Shown here one piece after another: positions 1 through 5,942 of a DNA stretch of 8,808 nt. The notes under the pieces were generated by a model. It saw nothing but the letters and a program-made list of their open reading frames with translations, was not told where the DNA came from and made no database searches. The stretch is taken from positions 1-8,808 of the forward strand of contig CAMEQX010000038.1 in assembly GCA_945933905.1 (NCBI GenBank). The letters are read 5' to 3'. The position numbers and the translations under genes were made by a program. How positions within the stretch are numbered: position 1 is the stretch's first letter; each line of letters opens with the position of its first letter. Origin of the DNA: an uncultured Clostridia bacterium (GTDB lineage: Bacteria; Bacillota; Clostridia; Oscillospirales; Ruminococcaceae).

Positions 1-5
1 ATAGC

Positions 6-33
6 AAAAGAGGGCTGCAAAAAGCCCTCTTTT
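6..33 (-). terminator. Intrinsic terminator of the membrane-paralogue/moxR operon
   Basis: A perfect 11-bp stem (6-16 with 23-33) closes a 6-nt loop. The stem ends in a run of four A on one side and four T on the other, so it can act in both directions. It lies 31 nt past the moxR stop codon and fits as the end of the minus-strand operon. No moxR partner gene therefore follows in the same transcript unless there is readthrough. Confidence 0.85.
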
Positions 34-64
34 CTTATACAATTTGTCATAAATTAGCGAAAAA

Positions 65-979
65 TTACAAGGGGACAGGTGTTTCGACAAGGATTTTCTC
101 GAGGATTTGCTCGGGGTTGAGGAATGTGTTTTGCCCCGCGGCGAGAATTATTCTGTGCGAGAGCACCGCGGGCGCGAGGTATTTCACGTCGTCGGGCGTG
201 GCGAAGGCGCGATTGTTCATAAACGCCAGCGCCTGAACCGCTTTGTACAGCGCAATGGACGCTCTCGGGGACGCGCCGAGCTTAATTTCCTGTCTCGTGC
301 GGGTCGCCGAAACAATCATCAAAATGTACGCCTTGACCTGCGCGGACACCTCGATTTTGCTTATCATCGAGCGAAGCTGGGTGATTTCGTCAAGCGTCAT
401 CACGGGCGAAACCTCGATTTTATGCGGCATTTTATCGAGCATCGCGAGCTCGGCGGCGCGGTCGGGGTAACCGAGCGAAAGTCGCATCAGAAAGCGGTCG
501 AGCTGCGCTTCGGGCAGATGGTAGGTGCCGTAGGTTTCGATGGGATTTTGCGTCGCGAGCGTCATAAACGGCTCGGGCAGCGCGAACGTTTTGCCGTCAA
601 CCGAGATTTGAAGCTCCTCCATCGCCTCGAGCAGCGCCGACTGCACCTTCGGGGAGGTTCGGTTGATTTCATCGGCAAGCAGGAAATTGCACATCACCGC
701 GCCCGTGCGGTACTCCTCCGCGCCGGTTTTCGGGTCAATCGCCGTGTAGCCCACAACGTCCGAGGGCATCAGGTCGGGGGTGAACTGAATTCTCCCGAAG
801 CTGCCCGACACCGATTTCGCGAGGGTTTGCGCCAGCAGCGTTTTGCCCACGCCCGGCACGTCCTCAATCAAAACGTGCCCGCCGCAGAGCATCGCGCACA
901 CAACCTTCTCGATTACCGCGCGCTTGCCGAGAATTACGTTTTCGATGTTGCTGATTAGTTTTTCGATTTTGGGGTTCAT
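65..979 (-). CDS. MoxR-family AAA+ ATPase
   Basis: A MoxR-type AAA+ ATPase of 304 aa, a normal length. These cytoplasmic ATPases act as chaperone-like remodelers, usually alongside DUF58 or vWA-domain proteins. Visible motifs are Walker A GVGKT (43-47), Walker B FLLADE (99-104), sensor 1 TQNP (143-146), a likely arginine finger in LDRF (R162) and sensor 2 GASPRA (R239). The AAA_3 core is followed by the helical lid. I chose the start at 979 because an AAAGGA site sits 9 nt upstream; the in-frame ATG at 997 has no ribosome binding site and would make the site coding. It is the last gene of a minus-strand operon after three small membrane-protein genes, with a terminator behind it. Unusually, no DUF58 gene is adjacent. 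The family call is firm; the substrate is unknown. Confidence 0.95.
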   Translation of the reverse strand: MNPKIEKLISNIENVILGKRAVIEKVVCAMLCGGHVLIEDVPGVGKTLLAQTLAKSVSGSFGRIQFTPDLMPSDVVGYTAIDPKTGAEEYRTGAVMCNFLLADEINRTSPKVQSALLEAMEELQISVDGKTFALPEPFMTLATQNPIETYGTYHLPEAQLDRFLMRLSLGYPDRAAELAMLDKMPHKIEVSPVMTLDEITQLRSMISKIEVSAQVKAYILMIVSATRTRQEIKLGASPRASIALYKAVQALAFMNNRAFATPDDVKYLAPAVLSHRIILAAGQNTFLNPEQILEKILVETPVPL

Positions 980-988
980 TTTCAAGAT

Positions 989-994
989 TCCTTT
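989..994 (-). promoter_or_regulatory. Ribosome binding site that sets the moxR start
   Basis: AAAGGA on the minus strand lies 9 nt before the ATG at 979. The upstream in-frame ATG at 997 has only an A/T-rich stretch before it. The shorter start is therefore preferred. Confidence 0.7.
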
Positions 995-1025
995 CATTGT
1001 TAAGATTTTTCACAAATGTGAAGAA

Positions 1026-1517
1026 TTATTCGGTATCGGGGGAAGCGTTTTCGATATCGACAGAAGCGGCTTCGATTATCGGAGCGTTTTCTTCGTTATC
1101 GAAAGCGGTTTTGAGCACGCCGAAATGCTGGCTGAAGCAAATCGTTGAGATACCGCTCACGATTGTCACGGGCAAAAACCAGAACGAATACATTAACATA
1201 GATAGTGCGACGCTAAAACTCATTCGAACAACGGCAAACGGAATAATTACGCCCAAAATCGCAAGCCCCATAGGCACAACGAACACCGCAAGTGAGTAGC
1301 CGACTATTTTCATTCCGAGCTTTTTTCTGATGATGTTCAGCAGAAGAACGTGTACAAATCCCGCGGCGGCGCTTAGGACAAACCCGATTAAATAGGGGAT
1401 AAACTCATAAGGGTTGCCTATAAAAACTTGCATTATCAGAAACAGACAAAAAAACGCGCAAGCAACATTTAGCACGATTCCCGCCGCGCAAAGCCCCGCG
1501 TATTTCAGTTTTGCCAT
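1026..1517 (-). CDS. Small four-helix membrane protein, paralogue C (acidic tail)
   Basis: I do not recognise a named family. The 163-aa protein starts MAKLKYAGLCAAG and has four likely membrane helices (about 7-33, 36-60, 70-94, 104-127). A basic loop, IIRKKLGMK (62-70), lies between helices 2 and 3. A hydrophilic acidic tail (about 139-163) is missing from its two sisters. It is a paralogue of the genes at 1541-1951 and 1979-2404: they share the N-terminus, a His at the end of helix 2 (H56 here), the basic loop and a Pro in helix 3 (P82). Ribosome binding site GGAGGTG lies 5 nt before the ATG. It is third in the operon, 23 nt after copy B and 46 nt before moxR, so work with the ATPase is a reasonable inference only. 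Confidence 0.85.
   Translation of the reverse strand: MAKLKYAGLCAAGIVLNVACAFFCLFLIMQVFIGNPYEFIPYLIGFVLSAAAGFVHVLLLNIIRKKLGMKIVGYSLAVFVVPMGLAILGVIIPFAVVRMSFSVALSMLMYSFWFLPVTIVSGISTICFSQHFGVLKTAFDNEENAPIIEAASVDIENASPDTE
1479..1517 (-). repeat. 39-nt repeat at gene start, copy C
   Basis: The first 13 codons of paralogue C. All 39 nt are identical to those of copy B (1913-1951), and one base differs from copy A (2366-2404). The match includes third codon positions and then stops abruptly. Confidence 0.95.
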
Positions 1518-1540
1518 AATTCACCTCCGTGAAAATCGGC

Positions 1541-1951
1541 TTACATTTTCCGAAAAATATTCTTGTAAAAAAGAAAACCGCCTATACCGCTCACGAAAAT
1601 TTCAAAAGAAAGTATTAAAATCACCGCAAACCAAGCAAGCCCGCTGTAACCACCGTTTGTGTTGAAATAGCCGCTTATGGAAAGCGTGAGGAAGACAAAG
1701 CTGATGATGTGCGGCAAAACGTTCGCAGAAAGCGTGTAAACCACGGTTTTCATTTGGAGCTTTTTGCTGATTAATCTACGAAAAACACCGTGAAGCACGC
1801 TTATGGTCACGACCGCCTGAATTTCAATGTAAAGGTCGAAATATTGTCTGCCGTAAAACGGGACATGGCACAACATGAAAAAAATTCCAACAAGCACACC
1901 ATTCAGCAAGAATCCCGCCGCGCAAAGCCCCGCGTATTTCAGTTTTGCCAT
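1541..1951 (-). CDS. Small four-helix membrane protein, paralogue B
   Basis: A 136-aa protein with no recognised family. It opens with the same 13 residues as paralogue C, then diverges. Likely membrane helices are at about 7-28, 37-58, 69-92 and 105-128. A basic connector, FRRLISKKLQMK (57-68), lies between helices 2 and 3. H54 and P80 match the shared His and Pro of the family. The C-terminus is short and basic (NIFRKM), so unlike copy C it has no acidic tail. Basic residues near the N-terminus and in the middle loop suggest both ends face the cytoplasm (inference from the positive-inside rule). A strong site, GGAGG, sits 7 nt before the ATG. It lies 27 nt behind copy A and is co-oriented with it. 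Confidence 0.85.
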   Translation of the reverse strand: MAKLKYAGLCAAGFLLNGVLVGIFFMLCHVPFYGRQYFDLYIEIQAVVTISVLHGVFRRLISKKLQMKTVVYTLSANVLPHIISFVFLTLSISGYFNTNGGYSGLAWFAVILILSFEIFVSGIGGFLFYKNIFRKM

Positions 1952-1962
1952 ATTTTACCTCC
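1913..1962 (-). repeat. 50-nt repeat (ribosome site plus 13 codons), copy B
   Basis: Starting at GGAGG and running through 13 codons, this stretch matches copy A (2366-2415) at 49 of 50 positions. It thus includes the ribosome binding site and spacer as well as coding sequence. The single difference changes Leu4 (B) to Met4 (A). Confidence 0.95.
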
Positions 1963-1978
1963 TTATTACTGCGAAAAA

Positions 1979-2404
1979 TCAAGGGCGTTTAAAGAGAATT
2001 TTGTCATAAATCCAGCCAAAGGCTGCTGTAAAAAACGAAGCGCCTATAAAAATCAGGGAAAAAATCATTTTCCGCGCGTTTTCAAGTCCCGATAACCACG
2101 AGCCGTTTTGATTGAAAAAACAAGTTACGATAAACGGGCAAACTCCGAGTATAATCGGCACAAGCTGCGCTATGATTGAATATGCGCGCGTGCTGCCGTG
2201 ATTTATGCGGATTATTCTGCGGAACGCGAGGTGAACAAAACCAAATATCGCGGGGATTACCAAAGCTGCCAAATACAGAACAAATCTGAATTCGTAGGAC
2301 AGGTTGTTGAAAAAATAATACCAAACCGCGAATACTGCGACACAGGACGTAAGCTCGGTCAAAATTCCCGCCGCGCAAAGCCCCGCGTATTTCATTTTTG
2401 CCAT
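1979..2404 (-). CDS. Small four-helix membrane protein, paralogue A
   Basis: First gene of the operon, 141 aa, no recognised family. It begins MAKMKYAGLCAAG, one residue different from its two sisters. Likely helices are at about 8-32, 40-62, 74-97 and 112-135. The middle loop FRRIIRINHGSTR (61-73) is basic, H58 and P83 occupy the family positions, and the tail is short and basic (ILFKRP). Apart from the N-terminus it keeps only scattered identity with B and C, so these are old duplicates. Ribosome site GGAGG is 7 nt before the ATG. Only about 34 nt separate the ribosome site from the terminator of the upstream ABC ATPase gene, and I see no good promoter there. Confidence 0.85.
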   Translation of the reverse strand: MAKMKYAGLCAAGILTELTSCVAVFAVWYYFFNNLSYEFRFVLYLAALVIPAIFGFVHLAFRRIIRINHGSTRAYSIIAQLVPIILGVCPFIVTCFFNQNGSWLSGLENARKMIFSLIFIGASFFTAAFGWIYDKILFKRP

Positions 2405-2415
2405 ATTTTACCTCC
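2366..2415 (-). repeat. 50-nt repeat (ribosome site plus 13 codons), copy A
   Basis: Matches 1913-1962 at 49 of 50 positions, and the coding part matches 1479-1517 at 38 of 39. Each copy lies exactly at a gene start, in the same orientation and reading frame. Confidence 0.95.
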
Positions 2416-2449
2416 CCGTTAAGTTAGATGTTATCGAGAATAGTGCAAA

Positions 2450-2478
2450 ACGGCGCGGCAAGATTTCTGCCGCGCCGT
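2450..2478 (-). terminator. Intrinsic terminator of the ABC ATPase gene
   Basis: A perfect, very GC-rich 11-bp stem (2450-2460 with 2468-2478) with a 7-nt loop. On the minus strand it is followed by a short T run. It lies 17 nt past the ABC ATPase stop codon. Confidence 0.85.
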
Positions 2479-2495
2479 AATCAGCGTAAAATTTA

Positions 2496-3635
2496 TCAGT
2501 TGAGGAGTGCGTGCTCGTCAGCAGCGTCGAACAGGTGAATTTTGTTCGGGTCGATTGCGAGCTTAACGGTATCGCCGGGACGAGCGGTGCATCTCGGAGA
2601 AACGCGCGCCGTCATGGAAATTCCGTCGCAGTTGAGGTAGAGGTAAGTCTCAGCGCCGAGGATTTCGGTTACTTCAACGTTAGCCTCGATAATACCGGTC
2701 TTAGCTGCGGACAGGAACATTTCTTCATCGTGAATGTTCTCGGGACGAATACCGAGGACAACTTCCTTGTCAACGTAGTACTTGAGAGAATCGCCGTCAG
2801 CCTTAGCGGTCGGGATTTCAATGTAGAACTTTCTGCCTCTGCCGGTCTTGTCGTCAGAACCGAACTCAACAGTATATTTGCCGTCCTGCATAATGAGCTT
2901 CGCGTTGATGAAGTTCATCTGAGGAGAGCCGATGAAGCCTGCAACGAACTTGTTTACGGGAGTATCGTAAAGGTTGATAGGAGAGTCAATCTGCTGGATG
3001 TAACCGTCCTTCATAACTACGATTCTGTCGCCCATCGTCATAGCTTCCGTCTGGTCGTGTGTAACGTAGATAAAGGTTGTGCCGAGCTTCTTGTGGAGCT
3101 TGGAAATCTCGGTTCTCATCTGCGCACGGAGCTTCGCGTCGAGGTTTGACAGCGGCTCATCGAGAAGGAATACCTGAGGCTCACGAACGATTGCACGGCC
3201 GAGCGCAACACGCTGTCTCTGACCACCCGAGAGAGCCTTGGGCTTTCTGTCGAGCAGGTGAGCGATATCGAGGATTTTTGCAGCTTCTTCAACAAGCTTC
3301 TTGATTTCCTCCTTGGGAACCTTGCGGAGCTTGAGTCCGAAAGCCATATTATCGAAAACAGTCATGTGAGGATACAGAGCGTAGTTCTGGAAAACCATCG
3401 CGATATCTCTGTCCTTGGGAGCAACGTCGTTAACCAAACGGTCGCCGATAAACAGCTCGCCCTCGGAGATTTCCTCAAGACCTGCAATCATACGCAGAGT
3501 GGTGGATTTTCCGCATCCGGAAGGGCCAACGAGAACGATGAACTCCTTGTCCTTGATGTTCATATTGAAGTCGGATACCGCGACAACGCCGCCGGCATAA
3601 CGCTTGTAGATGCCTCTGAGTGATAAACTTGCCAT
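2496..3635 (-). CDS. msmX: Sugar ABC transporter ATP-binding protein, MsmX/UgpC/MalK type
   Basis: A 379-aa cytoplasmic ATPase of the CUT1 carbohydrate-importer class. Walker A GPSGCGKS is at 37-44, the Q-loop Gln at 83, signature LSGGQ at 135-139, Walker B VFLLDE at 155-160, D-loop SNLD at 163-166 and switch His at 193. A C-terminal TOBE-type regulatory domain covers roughly 235-370, and full length is normal for the family. Start: AGGAGG lies 7 nt before the ATG. No permease or binding-protein gene is adjacent, and the gene has its own promoter and terminator. That fits a shared ATPase serving several sugar importers, as known for MsmX of Bacillus. Ala and Arg codons lean to GCT/GCA and CGT while its neighbours favour GCG, which suggests high expression. 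Choice of msmX over ugpC is by context. Confidence 0.93.
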   Translation of the reverse strand: MASLSLRGIYKRYAGGVVAVSDFNMNIKDKEFIVLVGPSGCGKSTTLRMIAGLEEISEGELFIGDRLVNDVAPKDRDIAMVFQNYALYPHMTVFDNMAFGLKLRKVPKEEIKKLVEEAAKILDIAHLLDRKPKALSGGQRQRVALGRAIVREPQVFLLDEPLSNLDAKLRAQMRTEISKLHKKLGTTFIYVTHDQTEAMTMGDRIVVMKDGYIQQIDSPINLYDTPVNKFVAGFIGSPQMNFINAKLIMQDGKYTVEFGSDDKTGRGRKFYIEIPTAKADGDSLKYYVDKEVVLGIRPENIHDEEMFLSAAKTGIIEANVEVTEILGAETYLYLNCDGISMTARVSPRCTARPGDTVKLAIDPNKIHLFDAADEHALLN

Positions 3636-3678
3636 TATATAACCTCCTGAAAAAATTAGTAAATTTTTCGCTATTAAT

Positions 3679-3687
3679 ATAATACCA
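3679..3687 (-). promoter_or_regulatory. Probable extended -10 promoter of the ABC ATPase gene
   Basis: The minus strand reads TGGTATTAT, an extended -10 with one mismatch to TATAAT. The -35 region is a T-rich run and a poor match. Predicted transcript start is near 3672, giving a leader of about 37 nt. Confidence 0.45.
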
Positions 3688-3988
3688 AACTTGACAAAAA
3701 AATAAAAGAGCCTAAACTAACAAATATTTCAAAGTTGGTTTATATAATTTAACTAACGATTACAAAATTCACCCCAAAAAAGCACCGTTTGACTGTCATT
3801 TTGCACAAAAAAACCTATATTTCTCGCCTAAAATCAATGATAGAGCGGCATTTTGTCACATTACACAAACTTTTTCGGGAATTTTTAGTCATTTTATCAC
3901 AACATATAGTATCGATAAAACGATTACACACAATTTTTTGTTTCTATTCAGCACAAAATGTACATATAAATAATCTGATAAACTTGAC

Positions 3989-3993
3989 GGGAG
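3989..3993 (+). promoter_or_regulatory. Ribosome binding site that sets the DUF4830 gene start
   Basis: GGGAG sits 8 nt before the ATG at 4002. The longer in-frame start at 3789 has no such site and would add about 71 AT-rich residues ahead of the membrane anchor. Confidence 0.75.
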
Positions 3994-4001
3994 TGAAATT
4001 T

Positions 4002-4451
4002 ATGACCAAAAAACAAGCGCGTTCGGGGAAAACGGTGATTTTCGGGGTAATTTTTCTGATTGCTGCGGGGATTTGGATTTTGACGAGATTTATTTCCTCT
4101 GCGGCGGGCGGGATTTCGGGTGAAAACGACTACGAGCGCACGGCTTTTATCGAGAGCTTCGGCTGGGACGCGGGAAACGTGCCCGTGGATATCGAGGAAA
4201 TTCGCATCCCCGTGGATTTTGACGAGGCTTATGAGGAGTACAACGCTCTTCAGCGCGAGCAAGGCTTTGATTTGCGGAAATTCCGCGCGCATATCGCGAA
4301 AAAATACACCTACGAGCTGAGGAATTCCGACGGCTCGAGCCTTGCCGTGCCGCTTTGCGCGAACCTTATCGTGATTGACGGGAAAATCGTCGGCGCGGAC
4401 ATCTCCTCAAGGCAGGCGGGCGGGCTGGTGACGGTGCTGGCGAAAAAGTGA
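4002..4451 (+). CDS. DUF4830 domain protein, membrane-anchored
   Basis: A 149-aa protein with a short basic N-terminus (MTKKQARSGK), one membrane helix (about 11-31) and an extracytoplasmic domain. The domain matches my memory of DUF4830: ERTAFIESFGW (45-55), IPVDFDEAYEEYNALQREQGFDL (69-91, key residues FD, YN, Q, GFDL), KKYTYELRN (100-108) and NLIVIDGKIVGADI (121-134). DUF4830 proteins are common in Clostridia and their function is unknown. The start at 4002 is set by GGGAG and by the position of the anchor. The gene diverges from the ABC ATPase. No terminator follows, so readthrough into the lipoprotein gene 66 nt downstream is possible, although that gene has its own strong promoter. Confidence 0.85.
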   Translation: MTKKQARSGKTVIFGVIFLIAAGIWILTRFISSAAGGISGENDYERTAFIESFGWDAGNVPVDIEEIRIPVDFDEAYEEYNALQREQGFDLRKFRAHIAKKYTYELRNSDGSSLAVPLCANLIVIDGKIVGADISSRQAGGLVTVLAKK

Positions 4452-4468
4452 AAAAAACGTGAAATCGG

Positions 4469-4497
4469 TTGACAAAAGCCGCGTTATGTTGTAAAAT
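4469..4497 (+). promoter_or_regulatory. Sigma-A promoter of the transglutaminase-like lipoprotein gene
   Basis: A perfect -35 TTGACA (4469-4474), a 17-bp spacer and -10 TAAAAT (4492-4497). Predicted transcript start is about 4504, so the leader is only about 14 nt and starts almost at the ribosome site GAGGTG (4505-4510). Confidence 0.85.
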
Positions 4498-4517
4498 GGA
4501 TAACGAGGTGTATTATA

Positions 4518-5678
4518 ATGTACAAAAAAACCGGAGCATTTGCGCTTGTTTTGACGGCGGTGATTTTGACGGGCTGTAACGGCTTGCCCGCATCGTCCGT
4601 TATTTCAAGCAGCTCGACTGTTGAAAGCAGCTCGGAAAATTCCGCTGCGTCAACAAATTCTTCATCATCGGAGAGCTCTGCGAATTCAACTGCTTCATCA
4701 AGCGAAGCTTCTCAAACCGACACGCAAAGCTCAGCTAATTTGGAATACGAAAAGCCCGCCGAGAGAACGGGCGAGCATATTGTCACCTATGACCCGAAAA
4801 GCGATATAAAGATAACTTTTGAGGGGCTGAGGGTGACGCTTTCGGGGGTAAATCAGCCGTGGGATATCGACTATGTGACAGCCGACCGCTCCGCTGATAT
4901 AAAAGTCACGTCAAGCGGCGGCAGATTTACGGTGACGATTGATTTTTACTCGGGCGAGGACGGCTTCACAACATTTCGGGTTTACGAGAAAAGCGGCAGC
5001 CGGACGAATTATCGCGTGAAATTCGCGGACGGTAAGGTTTGCTTGCCGGACTGCTCGGACGTTGCCGAGAAGAATATGAAGGTCACGCAAAAGGCTGTTG
5101 AACAGCCGCTTGAGCAAGTCGCCGAGTATGTTGTTGTCGGCGCCGACAAGCAAGTCGTGAATACTACGCTGCTGATGGTGAAAGCGCTCAGCGATGAAAT
5201 CTGCGCGGGAATTTCCGATGATTACGACAAGCTCCGCGAAATCGAGCAGTGGGTTGCCAACAACATTTACTACGATTATCCCGCATTTGACCGCGGAGTG
5301 CCCGAGGAAACGCTCACGCTCAAGTATATTCTCGAGAACAAATCCACGGTTTGCGGCGGTTTTTCAAATATGACGGCGGCTCTTGCGGCGGCTCAGGGAA
5401 TTGAAATCTACAACGTTCACGGCACGGGCGCAGAGGGCGTCTTTTGCTTCGAGGAAAAGCCGACCGAGGCAACGCACGAGTTTAATTTCGCGGTGATTGA
5501 CGGGCGGGTTATCTGGCTTGACTCGGACTTTGATTCGCGGAAATATTACCGACAAAACGGCGTTTATGAGGACGGAAAAGCAATCCGCAAGTTTTTCGAC
5601 ATCAATGTTGAAATTCTCGCGCTCACTCACCGCGCGAAATACGCCGAGCACCGCGATTATTTTGCTTTGCTTGATTAA
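4518..5678 (+). CDS. Secreted transglutaminase-like lipoprotein
   Basis: A 386-aa predicted lipoprotein. Its signal peptide ends in lipobox LTGC with the lipid-bearing Cys at 20. A Ser/Ala/Thr/Glu-rich linker (about 26-74) should hold the protein off the membrane. A beta-rich middle region (about 85-175) comes before a transglutaminase-like domain (about 215-345). The presumed Cys-His-Asp triad is C279 in STVCGGFS, H320 in THEFNF and D335 in VIWLDSDF. In bacteria this superfamily includes proteases, peptidases and crosslinking enzymes, and the substrate cannot be read from sequence. The His motif is HEFN rather than the common HAWN. Ribosome site GAGGTG lies 7 nt before the ATG. The gene is convergent with the rubredoxin gene and overlaps its stop codon. 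Confidence 0.9.
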   Translation: MYKKTGAFALVLTAVILTGCNGLPASSVISSSSTVESSSENSAASTNSSSSESSANSTASSSEASQTDTQSSANLEYEKPAERTGEHIVTYDPKSDIKITFEGLRVTLSGVNQPWDIDYVTADRSADIKVTSSGGRFTVTIDFYSGEDGFTTFRVYEKSGSRTNYRVKFADGKVCLPDCSDVAEKNMKVTQKAVEQPLEQVAEYVVVGADKQVVNTTLLMVKALSDEICAGISDDYDKLREIEQWVANNIYYDYPAFDRGVPEETLTLKYILENKSTVCGGFSNMTAALAAAQGIEIYNVHGTGAEGVFCFEEKPTEATHEFNFAVIDGRVIWLDSDFDSRKYYRQNGVYEDGKAIRKFFDINVEILALTHRAKYAEHRDYFALLD

Positions 5679-5869
5679 AGCGTTTTCGGGATATCAAGCG
5701 CGTTTAAAATCGCGTTTCGCGAGCCGAAATAGTCCTTCGACAGCCCGCACACGGGGCAGCGCCACTCGCTTGGTAAATCGGAGAATTTCGTTCCGGGAGC
5801 AATTCCGCGCGCGGGACTTCCGAGCTCCTCGCAGTAAATATAGCCGCACGGACAGAGATAGTTGTCCAT
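5675..5869 (-). CDS. Rubredoxin-like protein with atypical CxC knuckle
   Basis: A 64-aa rubredoxin, normally a small cytoplasmic one-iron electron carrier. The hallmark stretches are present: CGYIY (8-12), [12 protein letters not shown] (22-33), W36 and CPVCG (38-42). The first iron-binding knuckle is C6-P-C8-G instead of the usual CxxCG, so one residue is missing, and an extra Cys (C13) stands where Asp is typical. A C-terminal extension (about 50-64) follows. AAGGAAG lies about 8 nt before the ATG. A weak promoter-like pair (TTGCCT, 17 bp, TAATCT) lies at 5940-5912. Its stop overlaps the stop of the convergent lipoprotein gene. The family call is firm; normal iron binding is uncertain. Confidence 0.9.
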   Translation of the reverse strand: MDNYLCPCGYIYCEELGSPARGIAPGTKFSDLPSEWRCPVCGLSKDYFGSRNAILNALDIPKTL

Positions 5870-5929
5870 TCAAAACACTTCCTTTCGGGAGTATGATTTG
5901 AGGAAAACGCGAGATTATTTTGGAAATTT

Positions 5930-5937
5930 AAGGAAGG
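5930..5937 (+). promoter_or_regulatory. Ribosome binding site that sets the PHP hydrolase start
   Basis: AAGGAAGG ends 5 nt before the ATG at 5943. The in-frame ATG at 5862 would put the protein start inside the divergent rubredoxin gene and add 27 residues before the metal-binding HTH motif, which normally lies near the N-terminus. Confidence 0.8.
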
Positions 5938-5942
5938 CAAAA

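Larger units (their letters stand above)
3636..4001. promoter_or_regulatory. 366-bp AT-rich divergent spacer with repeated elements
   Basis: No convincing gene lies here; the open frame entering from 3789 is an AT-rich extension of the DUF4830 gene without a ribosome site. Contents are the ABC ATPase ribosome site (3641-3648) and its probable promoter, then three direct CATTTT..CACA elements starting at 3797, 3849 and 3890, and an inverted copy at 3952-3960. An imperfect inverted repeat also occurs, AAACTAAC (3714-3721) with GTTGGTTT near 3735. No clear promoter for the plus-strand gene could be picked. Confidence 0.6.

Noticed and set aside
107..958. Long open frame (283 aa) on the plus strand opposite moxR
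   Set aside because: Its translation is Arg/His-rich with no motif, while the opposite strand carries a clear MoxR protein. It is a shadow caused by codon bias.
980..997. Upstream ATG for moxR
   Set aside because: No ribosome site before 997, and AAAGGA at 989-994 serves the ATG at 979.
1009..1022. Inverted repeat TTCACA-AA-TGTGAA between paralogue C and moxR
   Set aside because: Only 6-bp arms with a 2-nt centre, inside an operon spacer with no promoter next to it; it may be chance.
1479..2415. The repeats as a CRISPR array, diversity-generating retroelement or integron cassette sites
   Set aside because: The repeats are in-frame gene starts over 430 nt apart, with no reverse transcriptase, integrase or cas gene and no spacer pattern.
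2511..3149. 212-aa open frame opposite the ABC ATPase
   Set aside because: It is antisense to the conserved ATPase, with no recognisable domain and no ribosome site.
3790..3960. Chromosomal replication origin
   Set aside because: DnaA-like boxes are degenerate and few, and no dnaA, dnaN or other origin-linked gene is present.
3789..4001. N-terminal extension of the DUF4830 protein
   Set aside because: AT-rich, no ribosome site, and it would bury the membrane anchor 80 residues in. The ATG at 4002 has GGGAG at proper spacing.
4518..5678. Transglutaminase lipoprotein as part of a moxR-DUF58-transglutaminase cluster
   Set aside because: It is 2 kb away on the other strand with its own promoter and is a lipoprotein, not the multi-helix DUF3488 type that accompanies moxR.
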